Assembly: GCA_028706745.1 (NCBI GenBank)
Contig: JAQTVM010000006.1
Coordinates: forward strand, 1-64,000
Source of the DNA: Candidatus Nanoarchaeia archaeon
GTDB taxonomy: Archaea; Nanobdellota; Nanobdellia; SCGC-AAA011-G17; GW2011-AR17
DNA: 64,000 bases
Reading direction: 5' to 3'
This document shows, in pieces, positions 33,317 to 42,636 of the stretch. Each line of letters begins with the position of its first letter. Within the stretch, counting starts at the first letter, position 1. The notes under the pieces were generated by a model. That model saw only the letters and a list, made by a program, of their open reading frames with translations, had not been told where the DNA came from and did no database searches. The position numbers and the translations under genes are program-made.

Positions 33317-34006
33317 TTACCTGCTCTTTTTTACACCGGTTTTCCTGCAGTATTTTCCTATAATGCATCTTGAGCAGAAAGGGCTTATCGGCTTACATAT
33401 GCTTTGCCCGTGCTTTACAAGCAATTCGTTCAATTCAAGCCATTCTTTCTTTGGGATTACCTTCATTAAGGCAAACTCTGTTTCATCAGGTGTTTTTGTC
33501 CTTGCCCATCCAATCCTGTTTGCAATGCGATGGCAGTGGGTGTCTATCGGCAATGCAGGTATTTGAAATGCGTGCGTCAGCACAATGCCTGCTGTTTTCC
33601 TTCCCACGCCTTTTATTCTCAAGAGATTTTCATATGTATTCGGGACTGTTCCATTGTGGTTTTTAAGAAGGTATTTGCTGACTTCCTTTATTCTCTTTGC
33701 TTTTGTGATATAAAAGCCGCTCGGGTAAATTGCTTTTTCAATTGTTTTCAAAGGCAGTTTGAGCATTGCTTTTGGATTGTTTGCAAGCATGAACAGGCGC
33801 TTTGCAGCAGGATAGGTGACTTCGTCTTTTGTTCTTTGGCTCAGGATGCAGCTTATTAGGACATAGAAGGCGCCTTCCTTATGATTCTTGGATATGAAGA
33901 TTGTTTTCGAATATTGCCGCTTCAAACGGCGGATAATAACTCCTGTTTGCATGCATATATTTAATCCGGGCTTGTTAAAATACATTTTGTTTTGTATGGG
34001 CAACAA
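33317..34006 (-). CDS. nth: Endonuclease III
   Basis: LISCILSQRTKDEVT, LLRIKGVGRKTAGIVLTHAF, DTHCHRIANRIGW, CSRCIIGKYCRKTG. Confidence 0.92.
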   Translation of the reverse strand: MLPIQNKMYFNKPGLNICMQTGVIIRRLKRQYSKTIFISKNHKEGAFYVLISCILSQRTKDEVTYPAAKRLFMLANNPKAMLKLPLKTIEKAIYPSGFYITKAKRIKEVSKYLLKNHNGTVPNTYENLLRIKGVGRKTAGIVLTHAFQIPALPIDTHCHRIANRIGWARTKTPDETEFALMKVIPKKEWLELNELLVKHGQSICKPISPFCSRCIIGKYCRKTGVKKSR

Positions 34007-34026
34007 AAAATTCTATGGTAATTTAA

Positions 34027-34071
34027 GTTACTAATTGGTAACCAAAAAGTTTATATAGTAACATATGTTAC
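34027..34071. promoter_or_regulatory. Palindromic operators flanking TATA box of MNT gene
   Basis: GTTACTAATTGGTAAC, TTTATATA, GTAACATATGTTAC immediately upstream of ATG 34080. Confidence 0.7.
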
Positions 34072-34079
34072 CATAATCC

Positions 34080-34661
34080 ATGGCTGGCAGGAAATTAAAG
34101 GGCATAAGCCCCCTGGAAATGAATGAAGCTTACCAAAGAGTCATGCAGTGGTTCTATTCATTTCCTACCGGATATACGGGCTTAACTGAGCTGTCTGAAT
34201 TTTTAAGCATCGCTAAAACAACGGCCCGGCGCGTTGTAATGACCCTGTCAGAGGCAGGGTTTCTTAAAGTTGAAACAATAGGGAAAATGTGGAGAATATC
34301 CTGCAATCCCTCTCATCCTTATAATTTCACGTGGAAAGTAACGTATAATCTTAATCTGATATTCTCCTCTTTTATCTTAAATGAAATTCATAAAGCTATC
34401 CCCTGCCCGAAGGCAATTATCCTGTTTGGCAGTTACAGAAAAGGCGATGACATAGAGACAAGCGACCTGGATATTGCAGTGGAAGTTATTGGGAATGAGC
34501 CGCCTAAAATAATAGAATTAGGCCGCCTTGATGATTTCGGTTACAGGAAAAATGTGCCTGTCCATCTATATGTTTTTTCAAGGAATAACATTGACATTAA
34601 CCTCTTCGCCAACATAGCAAACGGCATTGTGCTTGAGGGATTTTTGGAGGCAAGACCTTGA
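34080..34661 (+). CDS. wHTH-MNT nucleotidyltransferase
   Basis: IAKTTARRVVMTLSEAGFLKVE; IILFGSYRKGDDIETSDLDIAVEV. Confidence 0.82.
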   Translation: MAGRKLKGISPLEMNEAYQRVMQWFYSFPTGYTGLTELSEFLSIAKTTARRVVMTLSEAGFLKVETIGKMWRISCNPSHPYNFTWKVTYNLNLIFSSFILNEIHKAIPCPKAIILFGSYRKGDDIETSDLDIAVEVIGNEPPKIIELGRLDDFGYRKNVPVHLYVFSRNNIDINLFANIANGIVLEGFLEARP

Positions 34662-35059
34662 CAATCAGATATAAGCGCCCTGATGCAAAAGATGCGCTGA
34701 GCCTGGTGCAGGCTGCAAAAAGGCAGATGGATTTCACGCTAACCATGAAGCCGACTGATGATTCTGCATTTACAATTGTAAGAAATATTTATGAATGCTT
34801 CCGCATGCTGGGCGACGCGCTTTTGGTTAAAAAAGGAGTTGAATCTGACGACCATCTTGCGCCAATAAACGAACTTTTAAAATTAAAGGTGAATACTGTT
34901 CGCCCCATATTCCTGATTGATAATCTAAGGAGGCTAAGGCACAATGTAAATTATTACGGGTATTCTCCGAAGAAGGCAGAGGCTGATGATGCGATTTCTA
35001 TTGCAAAAAGCTGCTTTAACCAGTTATATGCAGCGGCACTGAGAGAAGTTGAGAAATAG
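34658..35059 (+). CDS. HEPN-domain protein partner of the MNT
   Basis: NLRRLRHNVNYYGYSPKKAEADDAISIAKSC; overlaps MNT stop. Confidence 0.72.
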   Translation: MTIRYKRPDAKDALSLVQAAKRQMDFTLTMKPTDDSAFTIVRNIYECFRMLGDALLVKKGVESDDHLAPINELLKLKVNTVRPIFLIDNLRRLRHNVNYYGYSPKKAEADDAISIAKSCFNQLYAAALREVEK

Positions 35060-35977
35060 CTATTTTGTTTTTCTGAACTTTGCTACAAAGAATCCTTCTG
35101 TGTCATTGTCCTGCGGCCACAGGCGCAGGCATTTCTGTACTTCTGAGGAGTATTTGTTTCCGTCAAACTCGTCAACGCATTTTCCGTGCTTGATGTTTAA
35201 ATCTATTTTCTCAAGCTTTGCATTCTCGTGATTTTCCAAGAACCAGCTTACGATGCCCTCATCCTCTTCAGGCTCCAAAGTGCACGTGCTGTAAACCATT
35301 GTTCCTTCTTCCTTCAGGCAGTTGAATGCAGTATCTAATAATTGTCTTTGTATGCCTGCCATTCTTCGTGAGAAATTGGGGTTCCACATCTGGATTGTCT
35401 TGAATGACTTTCTTATTGTTCCGATGCCTGAGCAGGGGGCGTCAACAAGTATTTTATCGAATGCCAAGTCCTTGAACCACCTTCCTTCCATTAGCGTTAA
35501 AACTGTGTTTGAAACGCCGCATCTCTGCAGGTTAAATCCCAATGGCTTAAGCCGAGGCATTGCATTGTCATTTGCTATTATCAATCCTGTATTGTTCATC
35601 ATTGCGGCAATCTGCGATGTTTTTGAGCCGGGAGAAGCGCACATGTCAAGAACCATCTCATTATCTTTTGGGTTTAGCACAACAGGGGGTATCATTGAGG
35701 CGGCGCCCTGCACGTAAAAATAGCCCAGGAAATGCTCGGGAAGGTTGCCTATTCCTGTGCCTTCTGTAAAAAAGCCTTCCTTGCACCAGGGAATTTGCCG
35801 GAGCTTTGCCTTTGATTCCATTCGTGTCTTAAAATCCTCAACACTGCACTTGATTGTGTTTACTCTTAATGTCTTTCTCAAAGGCTTTACTGAAATGTCG
35901 AGAAATGTTTCTATGTCAGTTAAATTCCTGTATCGTTCAATGAACTTTTCTTTCCATTCAGGATTTCCCATTGTCAC
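35060..35977 (-). CDS. RNA cytosine-C5 methyltransferase (NOL1/NOP2/Sun family)
   Basis: MVLDMCASPGSKTSQIAAMM, LVDAPCSGIGTIRKS, YSTCTLEPEEDEGIV. Confidence 0.92.
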   Translation of the reverse strand: MTMGNPEWKEKFIERYRNLTDIETFLDISVKPLRKTLRVNTIKCSVEDFKTRMESKAKLRQIPWCKEGFFTEGTGIGNLPEHFLGYFYVQGAASMIPPVVLNPKDNEMVLDMCASPGSKTSQIAAMMNNTGLIIANDNAMPRLKPLGFNLQRCGVSNTVLTLMEGRWFKDLAFDKILVDAPCSGIGTIRKSFKTIQMWNPNFSRRMAGIQRQLLDTAFNCLKEEGTMVYSTCTLEPEEDEGIVSWFLENHENAKLEKIDLNIKHGKCVDEFDGNKYSSEVQKCLRLWPQDNDTEGFFVAKFRKTK

Positions 35978-36067
35978 TTCGTTCCAAGCCTCCCTTCATT
36001 GCATTTGAGAGGCATATTTCTATTAGCTACCGTCAGCTTTATAAAGATAATGCTGTTTTAAAGTCCT

Positions 36068-36400
36068 ATGTTTCATCCCGGAAAGGTTACGGGCATTTTC
36101 AGCCCAAAGGACAAGGAAGTTCATTCAGCAGATGATTCCACGCAGGCTCTTGTTGAGATGTGGGACGAGAATTTGTTTACCTGCATGGTTGACCCGAAGA
36201 TAGCTGCAAAGCTGAAAGAAGGCGACGTTGTGCTTGTTGATTACCGCCCTGTTTCTGAGAAATCAACTGTTCCAAAGCAGATTATCTCGAAGATTGTTTA
36301 CAAGAAGAAGGCTTCAATGCTGTGGGAGCAGTATGCTGAATACAAAAGGCAGAGAAAGCAGGAAACTTCAAAGCAGCAGCAGAAGACGTATATGGGGTAA
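36068..36400 (+). CDS. Conserved-looking hypothetical protein
   Basis: 110 aa ORF, compact basic C-terminus. Confidence 0.6.
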   Translation: MFHPGKVTGIFSPKDKEVHSADDSTQALVEMWDENLFTCMVDPKIAAKLKEGDVVLVDYRPVSEKSTVPKQIISKIVYKKKASMLWEQYAEYKRQRKQETSKQQQKTYMG

Positions 36401-36523
36401 TGTAGTTAGTAGTAAGCAGTTGGCAGCGGGCTTGCAGCTCCTGCAAAAAAGGCAGGCTTGCCAGCATTAATTTTTAAATTAATTTGTTTTGAGAATAAAA
36501 GAAATAAAAAAAAGAAAATAAGC

Positions 36524-37549
36524 TTATTGTGTTGGCTGAGGTATCGGCGTCATATTGGTGTCATAGATGTAAAAGTCTGCGCTTGCACTGCTTCCGACAA
36601 CCATTTCCTGCTGCACTGATATCTTCCCTGTCACGACTTCGGATTCATATCCGCCAAAACTGCCCCAGTTGTATGTGTAGTGCAGATAGTTGTCAATTCT
36701 CTGCATATGCGCTGTTGCCTCGCTTTGCGCCCTGTTGTAAGCTTCCATTACTGTGATTTTGCCGTCAACATTTGCGTCCGCCTCTCCGTCAGTCATATTC
36801 TGGAAGAAGTAAGAGCCGCCTGAGAAATACCTGTCTCCCCATCCGTAGGTGTGGCTGCCTGTTGTTGAGATTGCGACATACTCAGGCAGGTTAAGCTGGG
36901 CTATGAATGCGCCTGAATGGCAGGCATCGCTGTAGAGAATGCCAAATCCCGGGTTGATTTTATCAACGCTTTCCTGCACTTCCCTGGCTGTCCACGCTGA
37001 GAAATATCCGTCTGCCTCCAATTCAAGGAAACTGGGAGCCCCGTGGGTTCCTATGTACATTGCAAAGATGTCATTGCTGTCAACAAGCCCTGCAAACCTT
37101 CTTAAATGGAGATTTATGTTTGCCTCTGTTGCCTTGTTGTCATATGTTCCGTTGAACTGTTCTTCCTTTACCATTTGTATTGCCCTTGCTTCCAGCGTGT
37201 CTGTGAAGTCAGGGTCTCCTGTTGAATAAAGAAACCTGATGTTTTCCGGCTGGAATCCCATTTCCCTTAATGAGTCATAAACCCTTACTCCTCCGAGCCA
37301 GAAGAAGTTCTTGTCTATCGGATCTGACAAGTCAGCCCCTCTTTCTCCTCTTCCGCTTGCCACGACTACAAATGCGTATTTTGTTACTTCATTGCCGTTC
37401 GGCTGCAGTTCATTCATGCTTAACGGCATTCCGTGCAGTTCTGCATTTTCCGTGGCATCAAGAACTTCTGTCTCAAAGTCATTTACCTTTACTGATGCTG
37501 GCAAAAGCGCAAGTGCTGCGCCCGCGGCTATAGCGTATAGAGATTTCAT
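36524..37549 (-). CDS. Secreted caspase-like (clan CD) protein with EF-hand-like motif
   Basis: Signal peptide; FAMYIGTHGAPSF; ILYSDACHSGAFI; DANVDGKITVMEAY. Confidence 0.72.
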   Translation of the reverse strand: MKSLYAIAAGAALALLPASVKVNDFETEVLDATENAELHGMPLSMNELQPNGNEVTKYAFVVVASGRGERGADLSDPIDKNFFWLGGVRVYDSLREMGFQPENIRFLYSTGDPDFTDTLEARAIQMVKEEQFNGTYDNKATEANINLHLRRFAGLVDSNDIFAMYIGTHGAPSFLELEADGYFSAWTAREVQESVDKINPGFGILYSDACHSGAFIAQLNLPEYVAISTTGSHTYGWGDRYFSGGSYFFQNMTDGEADANVDGKITVMEAYNRAQSEATAHMQRIDNYLHYTYNWGSFGGYESEVVTGKISVQQEMVVGSSASADFYIYDTNMTPIPQPTQ

Positions 37550-37718
37550 TTTATCACTCCCTTCTTAATTCTAAACGTAGTTATTTTGTATGCAATTATA
37601 AATGTTTGTATTGCTTTGCAAAAAGAAACCTCTTGAATATGGTGAAAAAAGGCGGTAAGGGGGAACCCCAATGCGCCGACCGGTATTCTCACTCTCGTTC
37701 GAGACCGTTCGCCGCTGA

Positions 37719-37790
37719 TGCGCCGACCGGGATTCGAACCCGGGTCACAACCTTGGCAAGGTTGAATTCTAACCACTAAACCATCGGCGC
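37719..37790 (-). tRNA. tRNA-Gly(GCC)
   Basis: Minus strand GCGCCGATGGTTTAGTGGTTAGAATTCAACCTTGCCAAGGTTGTGACCCGGGTTCGAATCCCGGTCGGCGCA; anticodon GCC. Confidence 0.95.
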
Positions 37791-37848
37791 TTATGCTCTT
37801 TTCCTTCAATTAAGAGATATTTATAAAGGTTATGGTAAGCCGGGGCAT

Positions 37849-38421
37849 TTACGGATTTATCTTTATCTCTATGTTCGGAAGATTGTCTGCTTCATACGTG
37901 CCTGTGTGCTGTATGGTAACACTGTAAGTCCCTGCAAAAGGACCTGAGAAAGGGCTGGTAAGATTTAAGTGCGCAATGCCTGTATAGTCAAGCTTCAGGT
38001 ATGCTATGTACTCGCCGACAATGTTTGTTTCTTTTGCAAACATGTATAAGTCTCCTTCCCTGAATTCCGGAATTCCTGTTGATATGTCTCTGAAATCATA
38101 GTTCGGCTCCATCATCTTTGCCTGAGTTTTCATTGACCAGATAACCTGGCTGTTTGTTTGGTCTACATTGAATTCTCCTGTCTTGATTTCAAACGGCGAC
38201 ATGTATCTTCTTGAGCCCGGACCTTCATTGATTACATTCTTCATGTTTTCGTTCACTGTGTAGAATACTGTCTTTGCCTGCGAGAATGAGTTCTTGTCCT
38301 TCATCTTCTGTATCATGGGAACGCCTGCGGCAAGCACTATTGTAAGCACAATTACTCCCAAAGCCATGTACAAAACTGCAGATATCCAAACGTCGCCTTT
38401 TCTGTTTCTCATGTGTATCAC
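37849..38421 (-). CDS. Pilin-like/membrane-anchored secreted protein
   Basis: NRKGDVWISAVLYMALGVIVLTIVLAAGVPMI N-terminus. Confidence 0.65.
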   Translation of the reverse strand: MIHMRNRKGDVWISAVLYMALGVIVLTIVLAAGVPMIQKMKDKNSFSQAKTVFYTVNENMKNVINEGPGSRRYMSPFEIKTGEFNVDQTNSQVIWSMKTQAKMMEPNYDFRDISTGIPEFREGDLYMFAKETNIVGEYIAYLKLDYTGIAHLNLTSPFSGPFAGTYSVTIQHTGTYEADNLPNIEIKINP

Positions 38422-38466
38422 TTCATATTAAAAGAAAATAAAAAAAGAAAAAATAAAGTTAGGTTC

Positions 38467-39051
38467 TTATGCGCTACAAACCGTTAAGGGGTCATCATAA
38501 TTCTGATCCCCATAATAATCCTTTGTAGCTGCACAGGTAAGTATTTTTTCTCCTACTTTGATTACAGGAACTATCTCTACCAAGGTGGCTAGTTCTGCTT
38601 TATCCTCAACGGGAGAACCTACCGGCATTGTCACTTCTGTTGTTTCTAACCCATATGCTGAAATCGTAAGCGTATCTGTTCCCGCTGTATTTTTAAGTGG
38701 GGATACACTGCTTACCTGGCTTCCATCAATATAGAATCTTGCTGAAACACTTTCAAGTGCTTTGCTGCCATCATTTTTTATTGTTAATTTGATTTTATTG
38801 CAATCTGGCGTAGAAATGGGATCGTCATTTTCTGTGCATCCTGCATCATTAATTATGCAAGCTGATGACAAGTCAATATTAACATCCTGAGCACATGCCA
38901 ACTGCTCTTCAGTCGTTGCTTCTGTTGTCTTCTGCATTCCTTTAGAGAACGTCGTTCCCCACGTCATTATGATTGCTGCAAGAGCAACCGTAAACCCTAT
39001 TATTAACACCGTTGCAATTAACGGCGATATGCCTTTCCTAAACATTTTCAT
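38467..39051 (-). CDS. Archaeal type IV pilin-like protein
   Basis: Class III signal-like MKMFRKGISPLIATVLIIGFTVALAAIIMTWG. Confidence 0.8.
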   Translation of the reverse strand: MKMFRKGISPLIATVLIIGFTVALAAIIMTWGTTFSKGMQKTTEATTEEQLACAQDVNIDLSSACIINDAGCTENDDPISTPDCNKIKLTIKNDGSKALESVSARFYIDGSQVSSVSPLKNTAGTDTLTISAYGLETTEVTMPVGSPVEDKAELATLVEIVPVIKVGEKILTCAATKDYYGDQNYDDPLTVCSA

Positions 39052-39146
39052 TTACTCAACCTCCTTTATATTGAACATAAATGTTCATAGAAAATAAGGG
39101 TTTAGGATTATATAAAGGTTTTTATTGCTATTTTGCGATATTTTGC

Positions 39147-39314
39147 CTATTGCTTTTCCATTTCTTCTTTATATTTTAACCGATATTTGCCCCATTTATC
39201 CTCAGGGCTATACTTGGCAGGCTTGTTAGAAAGTGCAACAGAACCGCATTTAGGGCATTTTTCCTGCATTGTGTAAACACCGCATTTCTTGCAGTATAGA
39301 ATATGTCGAACCAT
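39147..39314 (-). CDS. nop10: H/ACA RNP protein Nop10
   Basis: MVRHILYCKKCGVYTMQEKCPKCGSVALSNKPAKYSPEDKWGKYRLKYKEEMEKQ, 55 aa, absent from ORF track. Confidence 0.9.
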   Translation of the reverse strand: MVRHILYCKKCGVYTMQEKCPKCGSVALSNKPAKYSPEDKWGKYRLKYKEEMEKQ

Positions 39315-40109
39315 TTACTCTTCCCTTTTGAAGCTGCCTTTGCCTTTTAATTTTTCAATCTCAGATATTATTGCAGTGCAAACCTGCTCCAAGGCTTCTT
39401 CAGCTGTCTTGAAATCGTGGAATGTCAATTCAACCCTGTAATGCGGAGCGCTTCCATAAGTTATTGAACCCTTGTACTTCTCTGCTTTTATCATCTCTTC
39501 GCCAGCCAATAATGCTTTCTTGATTACTTCAACGCCGTTCTCCTCATTGCTTTCAAGAGTAAGCTCAGCAACAACTTTTGCCTCAGGCGGCTTTATTCTT
39601 TCCTTTACAATGTCTGCAATCTCTTTTATGTATTCTGCAGGAAGCTGAATCTCCCTCAATAAAGCATCGCCGTTCATTGCAATATCCTGGAAGCAGACTG
39701 TCAAAGAGCCGCATTCCTCAATAATCTTGTTGCCTGCCTTTGCATATACTTCTTCCAAGGTGGTGTTCAGCTTATGCGCAACAAATTCAAGAATCTTCTC
39801 AGCCTTCTGCTCCTGCTTGTAGTCTTCCTCTTTCTTTAATCTCTGCTGCAAAGAAACCCTTCTTAATGACAAGTCAATGGTTCCCCTGTCCCTGTTCAAT
39901 TGAAGAACCTTGCAGACAACCTGCTTGCCTTCCTTTACATAGTCCCTTATGTTTCTTATTCTTCCGGGAGCTATCTCAGAGATATGAATCATCGCTTCCC
40001 TGTTTGCGTATTCAATCATATCAACGAAAACAGAGTGAGGAAGTATTTTCCTTACAGTGCAAAGCACAATTTCCCCTTCGTCAGGAATCCCTTTCTTTGT
40101 GTACGCCAT
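39315..40109 (-). CDS. Translation initiation factor aIF2 subunit alpha
   Basis: S1 domain IPDEGEIVLCTVRKILPHSVFVDMIEYANREAMIHISEIAPGRIRNIRDYV. Confidence 0.93.
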   Translation of the reverse strand: MAYTKKGIPDEGEIVLCTVRKILPHSVFVDMIEYANREAMIHISEIAPGRIRNIRDYVKEGKQVVCKVLQLNRDRGTIDLSLRRVSLQQRLKKEEDYKQEQKAEKILEFVAHKLNTTLEEVYAKAGNKIIEECGSLTVCFQDIAMNGDALLREIQLPAEYIKEIADIVKERIKPPEAKVVAELTLESNEENGVEVIKKALLAGEEMIKAEKYKGSITYGSAPHYRVELTFHDFKTAEEALEQVCTAIISEIEKLKGKGSFKREE

Positions 40110-40152
40110 ACCGAGTATATGACAGAAAGGTGTTGTTTATAAAAGTTTGCTC

Positions 40153-40320
40153 TTAAAGAACTTCTAACACTTTTGCCTTGACGTTTGCCTTGCCGCCTGC
40201 AGGAGCAGCCAAAACAGCGCCGCAGACAAGGCACTTTGCCTCTGTTGCGCACTTTCCGAAAATTACCTGCTCATTCTTGCAGTTTGAGCATTTTACCCTT
40301 ATGAATTTTCCCCTGTCCAT
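40153..40320 (-). CDS. rps27e: Ribosomal protein S27e
   Basis: MDRGKFIRVKCSNCKNEQVIFGKCATEAKCLVCGAVLAAPAGGKANVKAKVLEVL; absent from ORF track. Confidence 0.9.
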   Translation of the reverse strand: MDRGKFIRVKCSNCKNEQVIFGKCATEAKCLVCGAVLAAPAGGKANVKAKVLEVL

Positions 40321-40327
40321 TTTTTAT

Positions 40328-40648
40328 TTAAGCGTGAGCTACCTCCACTTTCTTTGCCCTTTGTCCTATGAAAATCTGGCTTTTTCCGCAGCCTGAACAC
40401 TTGAGTATTAAGTTGACTTTCTTGCTTTTCTTGACATTGTAGCGCTTCCACTTGCTCATTGCGCCTCTTGAAACGCTTCCCCTGTTGCCAAATCCCCTGT
40501 CGAGTCCTCTCTTTTTCATTCTTGTTCTTGAACCTCTTGACATTGGATGAACCTTGTTCTTGCCCTGCTGCCTGTTCTGGGAGACTGTCATCTCCTTGTA
40601 TGCGTTGCACTTCGGGCAAAACTTTTTCATCTTTTTCGGTATTTTCAT
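40328..40648 (-). CDS. rpl44e: Ribosomal protein L44e
   Basis: MKIPKKMKKFCPKCNAYKEMTVSQNRQQGKNKVHPMSRGSRTRMKKRGLDRGFGNRG; start trimmed. Confidence 0.9.
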   Translation of the reverse strand: MKIPKKMKKFCPKCNAYKEMTVSQNRQQGKNKVHPMSRGSRTRMKKRGLDRGFGNRGSVSRGAMSKWKRYNVKKSKKVNLILKCSGCGKSQIFIGQRAKKVEVAHA

Positions 40649-40649
40649 T

Positions 40650-41309
40650 TTAATCTTTCCTGTCTGCATTTCCTGACTTTACAAGCATATCAGCGACTTC
40701 AGCCGGAATATCGGCTTTTTCCCCGGATTTGAACGGCCCGTACTTGTTCATGTCAGGCCCCATAAACTCGGGGAGGTCGCTTTTTATTGAAATGCAGCAA
40801 CTTCCATCTGATTTAGTTGCACCTGTTTTTAAGCTTTTCGGTGCTTCCCCCTCGCTTGCAGGCTCTGAAACCCTTGTTATGGACACTTTTGGGGCTTCGT
40901 GGTTAAGCAGCGAATGAAGTATGTCTTCCCTGTATTTCATCAAAGTTGACTGGAGCGAGTTGAAAAGCTCTATTTCCTCAGGCAATAATGCGGAGAAATC
41001 AAAACCCCTCCCGTTGCATCTTGACTGGAAAACAGCGCCCTGCACAATCTTGTTCTCTCTCCAAGTGTATATGTCTTTCAAAAGCCTCTTTGCCTCATAC
41101 ATCTGTCCTCTTGTTTTCTCAATTTCATTTGAAGCAAAGACGCTTTTCTTTTTTTCCTGCGATTCGAGAATGGACTGCTTTTCAGTGAAGTATTTGATTA
41201 CATCATCAAAGAATCTCGGGTCTATCTTCTGCAGCTCTCCCCTGTATTTTTCTCTTCTTTGAAGGTCAAACAATGTGTCAAAAGTTATAATCACGTCTTT
41301 TTCAGCCAT
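40650..41309 (-). CDS. GINS replication-complex subunit (Gins51-like)
   Basis: FDLQRREKYRGELQKIDPRFFDDVIKYF...DLPEFMGPDMNKYGPFKSGEKADIPAEVADMLVKSGNAD. Confidence 0.78.
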   Translation of the reverse strand: MAEKDVIITFDTLFDLQRREKYRGELQKIDPRFFDDVIKYFTEKQSILESQEKKKSVFASNEIEKTRGQMYEAKRLLKDIYTWRENKIVQGAVFQSRCNGRGFDFSALLPEEIELFNSLQSTLMKYREDILHSLLNHEAPKVSITRVSEPASEGEAPKSLKTGATKSDGSCCISIKSDLPEFMGPDMNKYGPFKSGEKADIPAEVADMLVKSGNADRKD

Positions 41310-41456
41310 CTCAATGTGAGGAATGTGTTTTGTTTTATAAGGATTTCGGAACGCAGTGACGAAATCCTATGAATGGAGTGAATATGGATTTCGGAAATGG
41401 AAAATATCCCTCGTGAAAAATAAAGAGGGCTAAGAAGAAAATAATAACGAGATTAA

Positions 41457-41897
41457 CTAACGCCTGCCTCTTAAGCGTTTTTGCTCAGCAAGCCTTATTC
41501 TTTCCCGCTCCAGATTCTGCAGCATTTCCTGCTCTCTTCTCTTTTGCTGCTGTCTTAGCTCTTCCTGCTTTGCAATCTCTTCCCTCTTTTTATCCTTTTC
41601 AACTTGTTCTTTCTTACGCCGCTCTTCCTCCTGCAGGCGTAGCATTTCCTGCTCTTTTAGTTTCTGAGCTTGCCGTTCTTCATATTTGGTAAGTAAAGCT
41701 TCTTTTGCAGTAATTTCTGCTTCAACTCTTGCATTGTCTTGAAATGACATATTGTCCTTAAAATAGTGCGGCGAAGGTTTTTTAAGCTTAGAGAAAAATA
41801 GATGCGTCTTAAGCCAAGACCTTATATAGCTATATCTTTCCCAGGGTTTTCTTGAGGGAAATCCTTTATCAGTCTCTAACGTGGTAATTCTTGCCAT
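41457..41897 (-). CDS. Hypothetical coiled-coil protein
   Basis: Glu/Arg/Lys/Gln-rich heptad-like C-terminus. Confidence 0.5.
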   Translation of the reverse strand: MARITTLETDKGFPSRKPWERYSYIRSWLKTHLFFSKLKKPSPHYFKDNMSFQDNARVEAEITAKEALLTKYEERQAQKLKEQEMLRLQEEERRKKEQVEKDKKREEIAKQEELRQQQKRREQEMLQNLERERIRLAEQKRLRGRR

Positions 41898-42005
41898 TTG
41901 TCCTTCCTCCCCGCCATTAACGGCAATACAATTTAAGAGCTATAGATATATATATATCGGCTGCAAATCAGCGAAAATACGTATTTTCAGAAGCATAAAG
42001 TTTAT

Positions 42006-42044
42006 ATACCTCTGGTGTATAATCATCAACTAAAGGTGTATAAT
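42006..42044. promoter_or_regulatory. Direct-repeat operator at MNT promoter
   Basis: GGTGTATAAT at 42014-42023 and 42035-42044, downstream of TTTATATACC; overlaps start codon 42043. Confidence 0.65.
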
Positions 42045-42636
42045 GACATTGACGCAAAATGAGAAGAAAGTGCTGAGGCTTTTGGCTGCAAGCAGAAACG
42101 AGGACTATTCAATTAATGAGATTGCCAAACAATGCGGGATAACTCCGAACGGTGCATACAAGATTCTCGTAAAGCTTGAGAAAGAAGGCATATTAAAAAA
42201 GAAGCAGATAGCAAACATCATCGCATACAAGCTTAATTTTGATAACGAAAAAACAATGCTTATGCTGGAGCTTTCTTTTGTCCCTGATATTTTGGAAGGC
42301 AGGGTAAAATTGAGGGCTGAGGATCTTGAGCCGCTGAAGGCTGTGGCAAAAGCCTGCATCGTGTTCGGCTCTTATATAACCCCAAAGCAAAAGCCGGGAG
42401 ACATTGACATAATGTTTATCCTTGACAAAAGCCAATTTCAGGACTATAAGAAAAAGCTGTCCAATGTGCAGGACATTATGCCTGTTAAAATTCAGGATGT
42501 TGTCCAGACAGATGAAGATTTGCAGCAAAACCTTAAAAAGGGAGATGTTATTGTAAAAGAAGCCCTGCAAAATGGAATAGTTTTGTGGGGATATAAGACG
42601 ATAACTGAGGCTGTAAAAAATGCAGGACAAGCTTAA
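42043..42636 (+). CDS. wHTH-MNT nucleotidyltransferase
   Basis: YSINEIAKQCGITPNGAYKILVKLEKEGILKKK; IVFGSYITPKQKPGDIDIMFI. Confidence 0.82.
   Translation: MTLTQNEKKVLRLLAASRNEDYSINEIAKQCGITPNGAYKILVKLEKEGILKKKQIANIIAYKLNFDNEKTMLMLELSFVPDILEGRVKLRAEDLEPLKAVAKACIVFGSYITPKQKPGDIDIMFILDKSQFQDYKKKLSNVQDIMPVKIQDVVQTDEDLQQNLKKGDVIVKEALQNGIVLWGYKTITEAVKNAGQA

Noticed and set aside
36228-36470. 80-aa plus-strand ORF after 36068 gene
   Set aside because: Out-of-frame overlap with 36068-36400; no supporting motif
37546-37809. 87-aa ORF over the tRNA-Gly
   Set aside because: Covers a tRNA gene; classic spurious GFDPGSNPG-like translation of tRNA sequence
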